From Alphaproteobacteria bacterium (lineage in GTDB: Bacteria > Pseudomonadota > Alphaproteobacteria > Paracaedibacterales > CAIOTO01): 28,954 nucleotides of DNA. The first letter of the stretch is position 1, and each line of letters starts with the position of its first letter. The position numbers were made by a program, and so were the translations under genes. The stretch spans positions 1 to 28,954 of the forward strand of contig JANRCF010000004.1 of NCBI GenBank assembly GCA_030727085.1. The letters are read 5' to 3'. The notes under the pieces are model-generated. The model was not told where the DNA came from and did not search any database. It saw only the letters and a list, made by a program, of their open reading frames with translations. Positions 16,981 to 25,004 of this stretch are shown here, piece by piece.

Positions 16981-16997
16981 ATGCAAGTTGTGTGCCA
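16981..16997 (-). promoter_or_regulatory. Sigma-54 (RpoN) promoter of the flgI operon
   Basis: On the minus strand TGGCACACAACTTGCAT has GG (16996-16995) and GC (16984-16983) exactly ten bases apart, as sigma-54 requires. It matches the TGGCAC-N5-TTGC consensus completely. The start would be near 16971, about 30 bases before the flgI GTG. Sigma-54 controls mid and late flagellar genes in Caulobacter and several other groups. A sigma-70 reading (TTGCAT-16-TATATT) overlaps but is weaker. Confidence 0.8.
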
Positions 16998-17027
16998 AAT
17001 AGGATTGGTAATGGGATGATCGTTAGC

Positions 17028-17056
17028 TTGACCGCATGATTTAAGCAAACTATCAT
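17028..17056 (+). promoter_or_regulatory. Sigma-70 promoter of trkH
   Basis: TTGACC (17028-17033) and TATCAT (17051-17056) are separated by exactly 17 bases. This predicts a start near 17063 and a short leader of about 30 bases. It is divergent from the sigma-54 promoter of flgI and lies 31 bases away from it. Confidence 0.65.
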
Positions 17057-17093
17057 CAGAAATGACAATCAAACGATTCTTAAGGAATCATGT

Positions 17094-18542
17094 ATGAGCT
17101 TTCGCGCCATTCTTTTTATCATTGGTATTCTGCTAAGTGGACTTGCCGCTACGATGAGTATTCCATTGTTTGTCGATGCATTTATTTACGGCACACGGGA
17201 TTGGCATTCATTTTTGATGGGCATGTGTGTTACTGGTTTTTTTGGCTCTGTTATGGCGCTCGCGAGTCGTCCTGACGGTAAGATTCAGCTTGGTACGCGG
17301 GAAGCTTTTATAATGACTACGCTTATCTGGATTATGATGTGTGTTTTTGCGGCGCTTCCCATCTACTGGTCTCGGTTAAATATTAGTTTTATTGATTCGT
17401 GCTTTGAAGCCGTTTCTGCATTAACGACAACAGGTTCTACTGTACTTGTGGGGCTTGATAAAATGCCTAAAGGCTTGCTGCTCTGGCGGTCGATTTTGCA
17501 ATGGCTTGGCGGCGTTGGTATTGTTGTGATGGCCATGACAATTTTTCCAGCGTTGCGTATTGGTGGTATGCAACTTTTCCGAAGTGAGTTTTCGGATCGA
17601 TCTGAAAAGATTCTGCCGCGTGTATCTCAAATTGCGTCAGCAATTCTTATTACATATGTATTCTTTTCTTTGGTATGTTTTGTAATGCTTTTGTTGGCTG
17701 GAATGTCAACATTTGATGCTATATGCCACGCGATGACATCTATATCGACGGGCGGGCTCTCAACGCATGATGCATCTATCGCTGCTTTTAACAGCCCATT
17801 GATTGAAGCAATCTTGTGTTTTTTTATGTTTATTGGTGGCAGCGCTCTTATTCTATATGTGCGTTTATGGAGCGGGGATTGGAAGGCTATTCGTGATAGT
17901 CAATTACGTGTGTATGCTGGCTTTACATTGTGCAGTATTGTTGTGCTTACGTTTTGGTACTACTGCACGCAGAATAAGACTTTTTTAACGTCGTTTCGAC
18001 ATTGTAGTTTTTCCGTTATTTCGGTGATTACATCGACCGGATATACGTTAAGTGATTATTCATTGTGGGGATCATTTGCATCCCTACTTTTTTTTATGCT
18101 GAGCTTTTCAGGTGGGTGCACGGGGTCAACAACGGGCGGCGTTAAAATATTTCGTTTTCAAGTGCTGTATCAGTTGGCTAAAAGTCACCTCCACCAATTA
18201 AGACGCCCATATGGTGTATATGTGCCAATGTATCAAAACCACAAGATCACAGAAGCAGTGGCTTTTTCTGTGTTTACGTTTCTGATCTTATATTGTTTGT
18301 CTTTGGCCATTATTTCATCGGCATTGTCGGCAATGGGACTTGATTTTTTAACGAGTCTGAGCGGCGCGGCAGCATCGCTTGGTAATGTGGGGCCAGGACT
18401 TGGTTCGGTTGTTGGGCCTGGGACAACGTTTGCATCCATTAATTCAGGGTCAAAAGCCATTATGATGTTTGGCATGATTTTAGGAAGACTTGAGTTGTTG
18501 ACAGTGCTTGTCTTGTTTATGCCATCTTTTTGGCGTGATTAG
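17094..18542 (+). CDS. trkH: Trk-type potassium uptake membrane protein TrkH
   Basis: The 482-residue inner-membrane protein has the four-fold pore architecture of the TrkH/KtrB family. The filter loops are visible as TTTGST (about 111-116), SISTGGLS, TSTGYTLS and LGNVGPGLG, each with the conserved glycine that lines the potassium path. About ten hydrophobic segments surround them. The length is normal for TrkH. The start ATG 17094 has AAGGA at 17082-17086. An overlapping ATG at 17090 is in another frame. The regulatory NAD-binding partner TrkA is not next to it, so it must be elsewhere if the system works. It stands alone between divergent and convergent neighbours and uses its own sigma-70 promoter. 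Confidence 0.92.
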   Translation: MSFRAILFIIGILLSGLAATMSIPLFVDAFIYGTRDWHSFLMGMCVTGFFGSVMALASRPDGKIQLGTREAFIMTTLIWIMMCVFAALPIYWSRLNISFIDSCFEAVSALTTTGSTVLVGLDKMPKGLLLWRSILQWLGGVGIVVMAMTIFPALRIGGMQLFRSEFSDRSEKILPRVSQIASAILITYVFFSLVCFVMLLLAGMSTFDAICHAMTSISTGGLSTHDASIAAFNSPLIEAILCFFMFIGGSALILYVRLWSGDWKAIRDSQLRVYAGFTLCSIVVLTFWYYCTQNKTFLTSFRHCSFSVISVITSTGYTLSDYSLWGSFASLLFFMLSFSGGCTGSTTGGVKIFRFQVLYQLAKSHLHQLRRPYGVYVPMYQNHKITEAVAFSVFTFLILYCLSLAIISSALSAMGLDFLTSLSGAAASLGNVGPGLGSVVGPGTTFASINSGSKAIMMFGMILGRLELLTVLVLFMPSFWRD

Positions 18543-18594
18543 GTGCAGTTATACCCATCGCGAGGAGATTTTTCAACGTGGTGATTTGGCTTTT

Positions 18595-21138
18595 CTAAAT
18601 TTGATCATAAGGATTTTTTTTAATAGCGTCGATTGTTTGTGGTAAATGATGTTCGTACATTTTTAAAAGCCCATACTCATAAGCTGTTCCATTAACTTTC
18701 TGAAACCCATTAAGAATTGCGGTGGGTAACTCAAGCAAATTATCTTCATTGAATACAATGTGACCTGAATGAAAGGCTTGGATGCCAGTGCCGCTGGCAA
18801 GTAATTGTTGAGCCGTTGGATTGCGATAAGTGCCGCTTGCGCTCATGCTATCAAGCTCTAAAAAATAAGCAACAAGACTATTAAATAACAAAGCGCGCGC
18901 ATGGTCTTCAAAGGCTTCTGTTGTTATTTCAGTTCCAAAATCAGCATGTTCTAATACAGTCTGGTAGCGTGTTTTCTTGAAGGCGTAGTTACCATTATCA
19001 TCTTTTTGAAAATCGTCAATCCCAAAAGATTCTCCATCTACGAAAATAGAATTTTTCATAGCATAGTGTTCAATTTTTTGCGTGATGAAGTCACGCGTGA
19101 GCTTAGGAGCTGTAAAATCAAGGAATGTATTAAATTGAATGCCTTCGTACGTATGTGATGCGGGAAACAGCATGCGAATAGCAGATAGAAGGTGATCTTG
19201 CTGTTTTGTTAATTGAATGTCATACCAATTTGTGACTTGTCTGATTTTGCCAGGTAAGCAAGGGTTTGATGCTTTTGATGAGGGTAGGACTTCTTCATAA
19301 AAACTGAGAAGCATACCGTCAGAGCGAGCGTAATGGTAGGAGGCCGCAAAATTAAGCACCTCTTTATACCATATGCCGCGCATAACGGCGTCAGCCTCTT
19401 CCTGAGTGAGCTGTACGCCACTTTCACGCATGAATGCGTCATTTGCAAAGTTAAAGTCTTTATTACTTAAGTCAAAAGAGTGGGCAAAATTAGTGCGTTG
19501 ATGAATAAGATTAGGTGCGGAAACGACACGAGTGACTTCATCAAGGAAATACACAACATCTTTCCATTGGCAGTATTCAGGTGTCAACGCGAACGGAATG
19601 GGGTAGGGCGACGTTGTTTCGCGACCATTATTAATCATGTATGTGACGACATCGGAACATTCAATTTGTTGAGTTAGAGTTATTCCTTCTTGTATTTGTT
19701 GCACAACTGTTAACATCATTCTTTTTTGGTGATGAGATGTGATTCCAAGATCATTGTGAATTTGGTTGATCATGCGTGAAATGATGCTGTTATCCATTGG
19801 TTTTAAATATTGCAGGCCATAGTCACCCATTTCTTTTAATTTTGTATACATGAAACCTGTATCAACGGGTGTTGCTCGGCCAACAATTTCTGGTGTGGAT
19901 ATAGAATCAAGTAATAATTCACCGTTTTGTGCTTCCATAGACGGATTAAGCGGGTCGGGTAATTTTTTATAACCATATGAAAAGTAGGAGGGTGTTTTGT
20001 AAAGGTAATCCGCAGCATCATTTTTAGCAGTATAAAGCAGAAGGTTAATTGTCTCTGAATTTTCTGGTTTTGACCAAACAGAATTTTCACTGAAGTATGA
20101 TTCTATCCCAGATATCCAATCAGGTTCTTGTCCATCAGCATCGAGTATTGCCATTGATGCGAGAATAGTCAGATATATGTAGCGTTTATCGATTTCAGAT
20201 AAAGGGAGTTCTGCTTGATTGCTACTTAGTGAGTGGTTCAATAATTTTTTTTCAATTTCTTGAATGCTTCTTTGGATCGGTTTTTCTGTTCTTATTGATA
20301 TATCATTTGGTGTTCCTGCTGTAGTGTTCGGTATTTCAGTTGCCGTTTGACTGATAATTGTGTCGCTGGATGCTTGAAATGTGCTGGTATCGCTTGATAT
20401 GACAGTGTAGCTGTTTTCCAAAATCTCTGTAAAATCAGCATCTGAATTTTCATCGTATTCTAAATCAGCAATATGGGCAGATAGCAGGTCTGTGGCAGGT
20501 TGAGGGGGTACTTCTTCTGTGCTGCTTGATGACGCCCCCAACGTGAGTGCTTCATCTTCACGATAGATGTTCTTATAATATGTATTGCGTCCAAGCTGTA
20601 TCGCGAGCTGTATCGTATATGAGCTAACAGTGCCACCCGCAAAAGCGGATGCTGAATTCTTTAGAAAATAAATCGATTGTTTTTGAATTTGGTCAAGTGT
20701 TAGGTCTGTATCAGATAGGGTGCTGGTGCCAGCTAAACAAACAGATGTGTAGGCTGAATTTAAAAATCCAAGAGTCATGTCTGGTTCGGATGTTGCATTA
20801 ATCCATTTTGAATTGGCAAGATTTCCCCAATTTTGCGCTCTCAAGACAGATGCATGCCATTCAAGGATTGATTGATCAATGTCTTCTGCATTATGGCCTT
20901 TTTCAAGCAATCCCCATAATGGCGGTTCTGACTTTTCTTCAATTCTGCTTGTTAGGTCGTTTAATAATTTTGCTTGGTAATATGTATAGAGTTGTAACGT
21001 GTCGTGTGCTGGCGATGATTCGGATGATATGCTGGATTTTAAGTGTGAGTAAGCGACAAGGGCATCTGGATTCGTAGCAAGAAGAGGAGTGGTAAGAGTT
21101 ATTATTATTAATAAATTGGCAATCCTCAAATAACACAT
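18595..21138 (-). CDS. Large secreted protein of unknown function
   Basis: I do not recognise this 847-residue protein. It begins with a clear signal peptide (RIANLLIIITLTTPLLA, about residues 5-21, probable cleavage after LLA). A helical section (about 25-200) follows. Residues about 205-300 are a serine/threonine-rich, low-complexity, acidic linker with SSSSTEEVPPQPA and SSDTIISQTATEIPN. A longer, mostly helical part rich in aromatic and charged residues fills 300-847. There are no further membrane spans, no C-terminal autotransporter pattern, no lipobox and no repeats. It should be exported to the periplasm or beyond. Flanking genes (trkH convergent, rpsT upstream) give no functional hint. 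AAAGG lies about ten bases before the ATG. A host-interaction protein is possible in a host-associated bacterium but is speculation. Confidence 0.8.
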   Translation of the reverse strand: MCYLRIANLLIIITLTTPLLATNPDALVAYSHLKSSISSESSPAHDTLQLYTYYQAKLLNDLTSRIEEKSEPPLWGLLEKGHNAEDIDQSILEWHASVLRAQNWGNLANSKWINATSEPDMTLGFLNSAYTSVCLAGTSTLSDTDLTLDQIQKQSIYFLKNSASAFAGGTVSSYTIQLAIQLGRNTYYKNIYREDEALTLGASSSSTEEVPPQPATDLLSAHIADLEYDENSDADFTEILENSYTVISSDTSTFQASSDTIISQTATEIPNTTAGTPNDISIRTEKPIQRSIQEIEKKLLNHSLSSNQAELPLSEIDKRYIYLTILASMAILDADGQEPDWISGIESYFSENSVWSKPENSETINLLLYTAKNDAADYLYKTPSYFSYGYKKLPDPLNPSMEAQNGELLLDSISTPEIVGRATPVDTGFMYTKLKEMGDYGLQYLKPMDNSIISRMINQIHNDLGITSHHQKRMMLTVVQQIQEGITLTQQIECSDVVTYMINNGRETTSPYPIPFALTPEYCQWKDVVYFLDEVTRVVSAPNLIHQRTNFAHSFDLSNKDFNFANDAFMRESGVQLTQEEADAVMRGIWYKEVLNFAASYHYARSDGMLLSFYEEVLPSSKASNPCLPGKIRQVTNWYDIQLTKQQDHLLSAIRMLFPASHTYEGIQFNTFLDFTAPKLTRDFITQKIEHYAMKNSIFVDGESFGIDDFQKDDNGNYAFKKTRYQTVLEHADFGTEITTEAFEDHARALLFNSLVAYFLELDSMSASGTYRNPTAQQLLASGTGIQAFHSGHIVFNEDNLLELPTAILNGFQKVNGTAYEYGLLKMYEHHLPQTIDAIKKNPYDQI

Positions 21139-21223
21139 TAAAATAAACCTTTTATATCAAGGTGGTTCATTCTATATTTTAATAAATATTGATTAATAAA
21201 GTGTTAATTTGAATTAAGAATAG

Positions 21224-21229
21224 ATTATA
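21224..21229 (-). promoter_or_regulatory. Possible -10 element for the 847-residue protein gene
   Basis: The minus strand reads TATAAT here, about 85 bases upstream of the start codon and just after the rpsT terminator. No good -35 box lies 16-18 bases upstream (only a T-rich stretch), so the promoter call is weak. Confidence 0.3.
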
Positions 21230-21244
21230 TGTAAGTTCATGGCA

Positions 21245-21275
21245 ATAAAAAACCCGGCTTTACAAATGGCCGGGT
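21245..21275 (-). terminator. Intrinsic terminator of rpsT
   Basis: Reading the minus strand, ACCCGGC (21275-21269) pairs with GCCGGGT (21258-21252) around a 10-base loop, followed by a run of T bases (21252-21246). It lies about 30 bases after the rpsT stop and separates it from the next gene. Confidence 0.9.
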
Positions 21276-21303
21276 CAAATAACATTAAATTCATAAGTTA
21301 ACG

Positions 21304-21576
21304 TTACGCGATTGCTTTAACTTTTTTAGCTAAACGTGAAACTTTGCGTGCTGCTGTATTCTTGTGCATCATACCTTTGCTTACGCCACGCATTAATTGA
21401 CGCTCAGCTGCTACAAGAGCTGCTTCAGCCGCAGCTTTGTCTTGCGCTTGTGGTGTTTCTAACATGCGTTCAATTTTGCGAACTTCTGTGCGGATACGTG
21501 ATACACGATTTTTGTTAACGAGTGTCTGGCGTGCTGTTTTGCGGATGCACTTTTCTGCAGACGAATGGGAAGCCAT
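21304..21576 (-). CDS. rpsT: 30S ribosomal protein S20
   Basis: A 90-residue, strongly basic, helical protein with the S20 pattern: SSAEKCIRKTARQ near the start and GMMHKNTAARKVSRLAKKV near the end, the latter being the family signature. S20 binds 16S rRNA early in 30S assembly. AAGGA lies nine bases before the ATG. The stop is TAA, followed by a strong terminator. A TTGACT on the minus strand about 65 bases upstream of the ATG may be the -35 of its own promoter, but the matching -10 is poor. The gene is monocistronic, as in most bacteria. Confidence 0.96.
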   Translation of the reverse strand: MASHSSAEKCIRKTARQTLVNKNRVSRIRTEVRKIERMLETPQAQDKAAAEAALVAAERQLMRGVSKGMMHKNTAARKVSRLAKKVKAIA

Positions 21577-21677
21577 GAAATGTCCTTTTCAATGCGTTAT
21601 AATAAAACTTTTAATGGATCTTGGCATGATCTTTTTAAAAAGTCAAGTTTTTGCTGACGATTTTTGCATCGTTTCAT

Positions 21678-22451
21678 CTACTTATCAAATAGCAATGCCG
21701 TTAGTATATAATTCACACATAAAATCAGAATTGATGAAGACACAACTGCATTTGTTGTTGCGCGTCCAACTCCTTCGGCGCCACGTGCAGATTGATAGCC
21801 ATGATAGCAACCCATTAGTGTGATAACAACGCCAAATACGGCGGCTTTTATTAACCCAGAAATTACATCTTGTGCTTTCAAGAATTCCAGCGTTTGGTTT
21901 ATGTAAGCTGCTGAATTAAAATCGAGTTTATAAATGCCAACTAAATAGCCACCTAAGACACCAATACAATCAGCAATTAATACGAGAAATGGCAGCGTTA
22001 CAAGGCCGGCTAATAAACGTGGAAACACTAAGTACTTAAATGGATTTGTTGACAGTGTTGTTAGTGCATCAATTTGTTCTGTGACCCGCATTGTGCCAAT
22101 CTCTGCTGCCATTGATGCGCCCACACGACCCGCAACCATAAGGCCCGCTAAGACAGGGCCAAGTTCGCGTGTTATTGTCACAACAACAACTGTAGCAATA
22201 GCGCTCGATGCATTGAAACGCGAAAAGCCTGTGTGGCATTGGAGCGCTAGTACCATGCCGGTAAAAATTGCCGTTAAGCCAACGACCGGCAACGAATAAA
22301 AACCAATTTGCATAAATTGCTTTAAGATCTCACGTGGATACCATGGAGCCCGAAAAGCACTTAGTATGGTGTTTAGAAAAAAATGCACAATACGACCGAG
22401 ATTTGCCAGCAAGAGCAATGTAGAACGACCAATTTGGCTTAAAATAGGCAT
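21678..22451 (-). CDS. mlaE: MlaE-family ABC transporter permease
   Basis: The 257-residue protein is an inner-membrane permease of the MlaE family, which moves phospholipids between the inner and outer membranes. Family hallmarks are the amphipathic N-terminal helix, GLTAIFTGMVLALQ, the conserved block ITRELGPVLAGLMVAGRVG with AAEIGTMRVTEQIDAL (about 95-130), and a C-terminal GAEGVGRATTNAVV. About five membrane spans are visible. It lies 26 bases after alr and is probably cotranscribed with it. The partner ATPase (MlaF), substrate-binding protein (MlaD) and MlaC are not adjacent; the next gene is rpsT. The ribosome-binding site is weak. The exact lipid role is known from the family only. Confidence 0.9.
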   Translation of the reverse strand: MPILSQIGRSTLLLLANLGRIVHFFLNTILSAFRAPWYPREILKQFMQIGFYSLPVVGLTAIFTGMVLALQCHTGFSRFNASSAIATVVVVTITRELGPVLAGLMVAGRVGASMAAEIGTMRVTEQIDALTTLSTNPFKYLVFPRLLAGLVTLPFLVLIADCIGVLGGYLVGIYKLDFNSAAYINQTLEFLKAQDVISGLIKAAVFGVVITLMGCYHGYQSARGAEGVGRATTNAVVSSSILILCVNYILTALLFDK

Positions 22452-22477
22452 GAAGCAATCTTTCGAATCAAGTGTCT

Positions 22478-23667
22478 TTAAATAGTATAGACTTTATTAA
22501 ATCGATCCCCAAGAGTTACGAGCACATCTCGGCTGTCTGTTTGTATTTTTTCTGCAATATCTTCCAATGTCATTGCATTATTGCAGCCTCCAAGGAGCGT
22601 TGCGTGATCGCCCACATTAATATTTGCGATATCGGTAACATCAACAGTGGTAAGATCCATTGAGACGCGGCCGATAAAAGGGGCTTTTTGGTCATTAATT
22701 ATGGCATAAGCGTCAGTTCCACTTAATTTTCTGGATAAGCCATCGGCATAACCCAGTGCAAGTGTGGCAATTCTCATTGGCTTATCTGCTGTAAATGTGC
22801 AGTTGTATCCAACAGAATCTCCAGAATCTATTTCTTGAATTTGCAGAATCTTTGCTTTGATAGTAATACATGGAGCTAAAGAGTTTTCTGAATTTCCAAC
22901 TAATGGTCCATACAATGCCCTGCCTGGACGCACAACGTCATAGTGATAGTCTTTTCCTAAAAAGATCCCATTTGAATTTGCCAATGAAAACTTTGCACCT
23001 GAAAAGTAATGACGTAGTGTGTTAAAAAAAAGACTTTGCTTTTCATTCATAGCACTTGATGGATCATCTGAACAGGTTAGGTTGCTTATGATGAGAGACC
23101 AGCTAATGTACGGAAGGTCTGTTTCTAATAAGCGTTTAAGGTAAGCAGAGGATAAACCTAATCGATGCATACCTGTGTTTATATGAAGTGCTGTTTTTAA
23201 AGGGGTTCCGCGAGACTTTGCAAATTCATGCCAAGTCACAATAGACTCATACGTATTTAATACCGGCGTAAGAGAATGCGTGAGACACGTGTTTGCCCAT
23301 TCATTATCGTAAGGTCCATTTAAAACATATAACGTAACGTTTGGCATATGTGCCCGTAAAATTAATGCTTCTTCAATGTAGGCTACAAAAAATGCGTTAC
23401 AGCCGGCCTTGTGTAAGGCTACTCCAATAGGAATGTCACCGAGGCCATAGGCATTTTTGTTTTTAAGACAGGGTAAACATGTGCTGTAGGGCAGATTGAT
23501 TGCAATGTGTTATAGTTGCGCACGATTGCCCCTAGGTTAATTTCAAGTATGCTTGAGCAGAACTGAGTAGGCAGAGATCTTGTTTTTTTTTGTTCAAAGT
23601 TAGCAAAGCTAAGTTTGTTTGGATTAGATTTTGAATCAATCATTTTTGCAGATGTTGAATAATTCAT
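22478..23667 (-). pseudogene. alr: Alanine racemase with a frameshift in a poly-A tract (possible pseudogene or consensus error)
   Basis: Alanine racemase makes D-alanine for peptidoglycan using pyridoxal phosphate. The N-terminal part contains ILEINLGAIVRNYNTLQ and then YPVLKT, where K is the cofactor lysine. The next family residues (NAYGLG) appear only in another frame. That frame continues through HKAGCNAFFVAY and MHRLGLS to the catalytic-tyrosine region SVGYNCTFTA, LALGYADGLSR and GRVSMDLTTVDVT, ending at TAA 22480-22478. The break is at 23454-23458, one of two five-base A runs on the coding strand separated by C. Removing two A bases gives exactly K-T-N-A-Y-G, while adding one A gives an extra residue. 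The start ATG 23667 lacks a Shine-Dalgarno site, so an internal start is possible. mlaE follows after 26 bases. Confidence 0.85.
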
Positions 23668-23803
23668 CTATGACTCGAAAATTTAGAATTAGGTTGCCTT
23701 ATTAATATGGGGGTTAATTGAGTGTTTTTCAACTTAAAATAATTTATATTTATTTGACTATGGCGTTTATATAGCGCAGTTATGTTCTCCTTGGTTCTTT
23801 TAA

Positions 23804-23832
23804 TAAAAAAAAGAGGGCATATCGCCCTCTTT
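23804..23832 (-). terminator. Intrinsic terminator of the DsbA-like gene
   Basis: On the minus strand AAAGAGGGC (23832-23824) pairs with GCCCTCTTT (23818-23810), nine pairs around a 5-base loop, and the T-run continues to 23805. It lies about 40 bases after the DsbA-like stop and separates it from alr. The opposite strand has only a short T tract. Confidence 0.9.
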
Positions 23833-23870
23833 GTAACACTTTAATACTTTTAATAAGAAATAATCGATTG

Positions 23871-24875
23871 CTAGTTCTTTTTTGAATCAGCTTTTTTAGA
23901 GGCAGATTTTTTATCGTCTTTTTTTGAATCTGCTTTCTTAGGCTCCGCTTTCTTGGGTTCTTCCTTTTTAGGCTCTTCTTTCTTAGGTTCTGCAGTTTTT
24001 GCCGCTGCTTCTTCTTTTTCCTCGTTTGCAGATGGTTTTGAAATATCTTCGCCGGCTTTGATACGTACGGCTAGTTTGACGTAAGTCTCTGATTTCACAG
24101 GAGGAGCAGCGAAGAGTGATCCATCTTTGTTTTTCAGCAATACCGTTGGTACACCAGGAATTTTAAGCTTTTCAAAGAGAGCAACGTTTTCTTCAAGCTG
24201 CTTTTGTACTGCAGGTGATTCTTCATCAGTCTTAAATTTAGCGACATCAAGACCTGAGTCTTTGACGAGTTCTAAAAGCTTATCACGGGTTAGGTCGTTA
24301 ACTTTGTCTGCAAATTTGCCCATAAGAACCTTTGATTTATCGCCACCTTGTTTATCTGCAGCTAACATAACTTTTGAAACAGCAACAGAGTTAGCGCCAA
24401 GAATTGGTGCAACAACAAGCGTAAACGCTACATCTTTTGACTTATCGATCGCTTCAATTGCTGTCTTCATGAAATCATGGCAATGTGGGCACATTGGATC
24501 AATCATTGCATATACTTGCAATGCTGCCTTTGGATCTCCCCAAAGAATTGCGTTTTTCTTTACACCCTCTATTTCTTGAGATGCATTTTTCTCAAGATCA
24601 CGTGATGCCTTTTCTTGTTGTAGTTGCATGCCATCATTAATGGCTTTCATAAATACATCTGTTTGTTCACGCGCCACTTTAACGACAATTTCTTCAATCG
24701 CTTTCGTTTGTTCTGCAGTGAATATTGTGCTGCTTACTGATGACTTTGACGCTACTTCATTTTTTTGTTCGCTTGGTTTATTGCCTTTGCTTACATAAAA
24801 GCCCATCCCAACAACAGCGTCAACAGCGACACCAATAATGATCTTCATTGTTGAACCACTTTCTTGATTTTTCAT
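23871..24875 (-). CDS. DsbA/Com1-type thiol-disulfide oxidoreductase with lysine-rich C-terminal tail
   Basis: The 334-residue protein has an N-terminal membrane anchor or signal segment (IIIGVAVDAVVGMGFYV, about 12-28), a helical linker (50-110) and a DsbA-like thioredoxin fold (about 110-275). The active site is CPHC at 129-132, and the cis-proline loop is GVPTV at 241-245. It should make or shuffle disulfide bonds in periplasmic proteins. The family is common in alphaproteobacteria. Residues about 286-334 form an unusual tail of repeated K-K-E-E-P and K-K-A units, highly charged and probably disordered. An AAGG motif lies about eight bases before the first ATG; ATG at codon 10 is an alternative start. 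The gene is monocistronic, divergent from the fliK operon and closed by a terminator. FlgI in other bacteria needs DsbA, a possible link to flagella. Confidence 0.85.
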   Translation of the reverse strand: MKNQESGSTMKIIIGVAVDAVVGMGFYVSKGNKPSEQKNEVASKSSVSSTIFTAEQTKAIEEIVVKVAREQTDVFMKAINDGMQLQQEKASRDLEKNASQEIEGVKKNAILWGDPKAALQVYAMIDPMCPHCHDFMKTAIEAIDKSKDVAFTLVVAPILGANSVAVSKVMLAADKQGGDKSKVLMGKFADKVNDLTRDKLLELVKDSGLDVAKFKTDEESPAVQKQLEENVALFEKLKIPGVPTVLLKNKDGSLFAAPPVKSETYVKLAVRIKAGEDISKPSANEEKEEAAAKTAEPKKEEPKKEEPKKAEPKKADSKKDDKKSASKKADSKKN

Positions 24876-24910
24876 TCCACACCTTAAAAAGTACTAATTA
24901 AACTAAATTC

Positions 24911-24937
24911 ATTTTAAATGCATAGATTTTAAATGCA
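24911..24937. repeat. Two 12-base direct repeats upstream of the fliK sigma-54 promoter
   Basis: ATTTTAAATGCA occurs at 24911-24922 and again at 24926-24937 with a 3-base spacer (period 15). It ends ten bases before the sigma-54 promoter. It could be a binding site for an activator or IHF-like protein, or the region may serve the divergent DsbA-like gene, for which TTGCAT-16-TAAAAT can be read on the minus strand. Confidence 0.5.
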
Positions 24938-24946
24938 AGACCTTTT

Positions 24947-24963
24947 TGGCATGCAAATTGCAT
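24947..24963 (+). promoter_or_regulatory. Sigma-54 (RpoN) promoter of the fliK-flgD-flgE operon
   Basis: TGGCATGCAAATTGCAT has GG (24948-24949) and GC (24960-24961) exactly ten bases apart and differs from TGGCAC-N5-TTGC by one base. The predicted start near 24973 gives a 32-base leader containing the AGGAAAG ribosome-binding site of fliK. The site also forms a 13-base palindrome, ATGCAA-A-TTGCAT (24951-24963), probably incidental. It shares its layout with the flgI promoter. Confidence 0.78.
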
Positions 24964-25004
24964 TACTCCTTGTTAAGCAGGTCTTCCAGGTAGGAAAGTT
25001 ATAT

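Noticed and set aside
16875..17072. Minus-strand frame crossing the flgI-trkH promoter region
   Set aside because: It overlaps the flgI signal peptide and both promoters, has no ribosome-binding site and no recognisable protein.
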